Source of the DNA: Pseudomonadota bacterium
GTDB taxonomy: Bacteria > Pseudomonadota > Gammaproteobacteria > Steroidobacterales > Steroidobacteraceae
NCBI GenBank assembly: GCA_021817875.1
Contig: JAKAFQ010000141.1
Coordinates: 1 to 8,911, forward strand
Length of the DNA stretch: 8,911 nt
Reading direction: 5' to 3'
Of this stretch, positions 7,051-8,911 are shown one piece after another (positions within the stretch are counted from its first letter, which is position 1; each line of letters begins with the position of its first letter). Below the pieces are notes generated by a model. That model worked only from the letters and a program-made list of their open reading frames with translations. It was not told where the DNA came from and did not search any database. Made by a program: the position numbers and the translations under genes.

Positions 7051-8911
7051 ATGCTCGAATACGCTCGCTGGAAGTACATCCTGATCGCCGTCCTGCTGGC
7101 GGCCGCATTGCTGTTCGCGCTGCCCAACGTGTTCGGAAACGCTCCGGCGCTGCAGCTGGCGCATGCGGACCATTCACCGGTGACCGCGACGGAGGCGCGC
7201 TCGGTGGTGGCGTACCTCACCGCGCAGAAGATCCCTTACCGGAGCTTCTACGTGCAGAACGGGCGGCTTCTGGTGCGCTTCTCGGACGTCTCCGAGCAGT
7301 TGCGGGCGCATGACGCCATCGATGCCCGGTATCAGGGCACCTATCTCTCGGCACTGGCGCTGGTGCCGCTCACGCCCGCCTGGCTGCGCGATCTGGGGCT
7401 GAAGCCCATGCCGCTCGGCCTCGATCTGCAGGGCGGGCTGGATCTGCTCTACCAGGTCGATATCCGCAGCGCCGTATCCCAGCTGCTGCAGACCTACGCG
7501 CAGGATGCCGGCCGGGCGCTGACGACGGCCGGAATTCCGACCAGCGGCGTCTCGGTGGTGACGACCAGCGACAGCTCGCTGCCGAACGCCGTGCGGATCG
7601 CGCTGGCACCCCAGGCCAACGTGTCCGCCGCGCGTGAAGCATTGTCCCGCGTCCTGCAGGGTCTCACGGTCAGTACCGAGAGCCCGCCGGGCGGCGGCAC
7701 GATCCTGCAGGCGACGATGTCGGCGGCTCAGCTGCGCCAGCGGGAAGACTACGCGATGGATCAGAGCATCACCACGCTGCGCAACCGCGTGAACCAGCTC
7801 GGTGTGTCCGAGCCCATCGTGCAGCGCCAGGGCAACGACCGGATCGACGTGCAGCTGCCCGGCATCCAGAATCCCGCCGAAGCGGCCAACCTGCTCGGCC
7901 AGGTGGCGACGTTGCAGTTCCGCCTGAACGACGTGGAGAACAACGCCTTCGAGGCCCAGCGCACCGGCAACGTGCCGCTCGGCGACCAGCTGTTCACGGA
8001 CACCAGCAGCGGCATACCGGTGCTGCTGAAGCGGGAGGTGATCGCCACCGGCGATCAGCTCACCGACGCCACCGTGGGGGAGAGCACGCAGGGACCGGCG
8101 GTCAACATCACGCTCGACAGCCGTGCCGGCGAGAACATGCTGAGAACCACCAAGGCAAACGTCGGCAAGCAGATGGGCGTGGTGCTCATCACCAAGCACG
8201 CCGTGACCTCCGTGGTGGACGGCAAGAAACTGGTCCGCTACGTCACCAAAGAGAAAGTCATCAACGACGCCACCATTCAGGGTGTGTTCTCCGATCGCTT
8301 CCAGATCACCGGGTTGACCCTGGGCGAGGCGCAGGACCTGGCCATTCTGCTGCGCTCCGGCTCGCTGCCCGCGCCCATCGCGCAGGTGGGCGAGCAGATC
8401 ATCGGCCCCAGCCTGGGCCGGGAAAACATCAGGCTCGGTGTCACTGCGCTCGTCATCGGGATGGTCGGGGTGCTGGCGTTCATGGCGATCTACTACAAAA
8501 TCTTCGGCCTGGTGGCCGATCTGGTGCTGGTTGCCAACGTGGTGCTGCTCACCGCGCTGCTGTCGATGATGCACGCGTCGCTGTCGCTGCCCGGCATCGC
8601 CGGCATCATTCTGACCGTGGGTATCGCGGTCGATGCCAACGTGCTGATCTACGAGCGCGTTCGCGAGGAGCTGCGCAAGGGCGTTTCGCCGCAGGCGGCC
8701 ATCCGCGCCGGCTTCGAGAAGGCCTTCTCGGCCATCGCCGACTCCAATATCACGACGCTGATCGCGGGTCTGGTGCTGTGGATCTTCGGCACCGGCGCGA
8801 TCCGCGGCTTCGCGGTGGTGCTGACACTCGGCATCGCCACCTCGATGTTTACGTCGCTGATGGGCAGCCGCGCCCTGGTGACGCTCATGTATGGCGGGCG
8901 GCGCAAGATCG
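7051..8911 (+). CDS. secD: SecD, protein-export membrane protein (3' end cut by window)
   Basis: SecD works with SecF and YajC, using the proton gradient to pull exported proteins out of the SecYEG channel on the periplasmic side. The frame is open from ATG 7051 to the window end, giving 620 codons. E. coli SecD has 615 residues and ends shortly after LLYGGKR, matched here by LMYGGRRKI, so only a few codons are missing. Features are membrane segment 1 (about 8-27), LGLDLQGGLDLLYQVD (122-137, family P1-head region start), the repeat-like LRNRVNQLGVSEPIVQRQGNDRIDVQLPGI, and five further membrane segments from about 463. GIAVDANVLIYERVREEL holds D528, the counterpart of the conserved E. coli D519 used in proton coupling. 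ggga (7042-7045), or aagga (7030-7034) further up, may act as ribosome binding site. secF probably follows outside the window. Confidence 0.97.
   Translation, partial: MLEYARWKYILIAVLLAAALLFALPNVFGNAPALQLAHADHSPVTATEARSVVAYLTAQKIPYRSFYVQNGRLLVRFSDVSEQLRAHDAIDARYQGTYLSALALVPLTPAWLRDLGLKPMPLGLDLQGGLDLLYQVDIRSAVSQLLQTYAQDAGRALTTAGIPTSGVSVVTTSDSSLPNAVRIALAPQANVSAAREALSRVLQGLTVSTESPPGGGTILQATMSAAQLRQREDYAMDQSITTLRNRVNQLGVSEPIVQRQGNDRIDVQLPGIQNPAEAANLLGQVATLQFRLNDVENNAFEAQRTGNVPLGDQLFTDTSSGIPVLLKREVIATGDQLTDATVGESTQGPAVNITLDSRAGENMLRTTKANVGKQMGVVLITKHAVTSVVDGKKLVRYVTKEKVINDATIQGVFSDRFQITGLTLGEAQDLAILLRSGSLPAPIAQVGEQIIGPSLGRENIRLGVTALVIGMVGVLAFMAIYYKIFGLVADLVLVANVVLLTALLSMMHASLSLPGIAGIILTVGIAVDANVLIYERVREELRKGVSPQAAIRAGFEKAFSAIADSNITTLIAGLVLWIFGTGAIRGFAVVLTLGIATSMFTSLMGSRALVTLMYGGRRKI

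Noticed and set aside
7174..8574. 466-residue minus-strand frame opposite secD
   Set aside because: It is antisense to an unmistakable SecD with its membrane segments and motifs; the His/Gln/Arg-rich translation is a codon-shadow pattern.

Overview
The window looks like a piece of a GC-rich proteobacterial chromosome, most likely a gammaproteobacterium. The right half (about 4128-8911) is a conserved housekeeping block: a tRNA-Leu on the minus strand, then queA, tgt, yajC and secD on the plus strand. This order is familiar from Pseudomonas- and Xanthomonas-like genomes. Low-confidence lineage hints are the SecD motif (GLDLQGGLDLLYQVD), closest to forms I associate with Xanthomonadales and relatives, and a tRNA-Leu gene without an encoded CCA end.

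The left half (1-4127) is accessory DNA lying on the 3' side of the tRNA gene. In order it holds a gene-poor stretch with a cluster of gtaccccca repeats (137-172), a MazE/MazF toxin-antitoxin pair (446-975) behind a palindromic operator, an unrecognised 150-residue protein (1095-1547), a ParD/ParE pair (1748-2276) behind a second palindromic operator, and a complete IS1182-family insertion sequence (about 2307-3875, transposase on the minus strand). A 244-bp stretch without a convincing gene (3884-4127) follows. The IS sits 22 bp downstream of the parE stop, between two copies of the palindrome TCGGCCGA, and breaks no gene.

Each toxin-antitoxin pair has its own promoter-operator overlap and overlapping antitoxin/toxin frames, as expected for autoregulated type II modules. 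The unknown gene between them is the one plausible novelty. Short GCGGAC-type motifs follow each of the three plus-strand units and may mark a repeat or cassette family, but this is weak.

In the conserved block, queA and tgt act together in queuosine tRNA modification. QueA adds the epoxycyclopentane part to the preQ1 that Tgt has inserted at tRNA position 34. YajC and SecD are membrane parts of the Sec protein-export machinery. tgt probably starts at a TTG whose Shine-Dalgarno overlaps the queA stop, suggesting translational coupling. secD runs off the window only a few codons before its expected end. The yajC-secD gap carries an imperfect duplication not usual for this junction. I found no clear CRISPR array, integrase, phage gene or defence system beyond the toxin-antitoxin modules.
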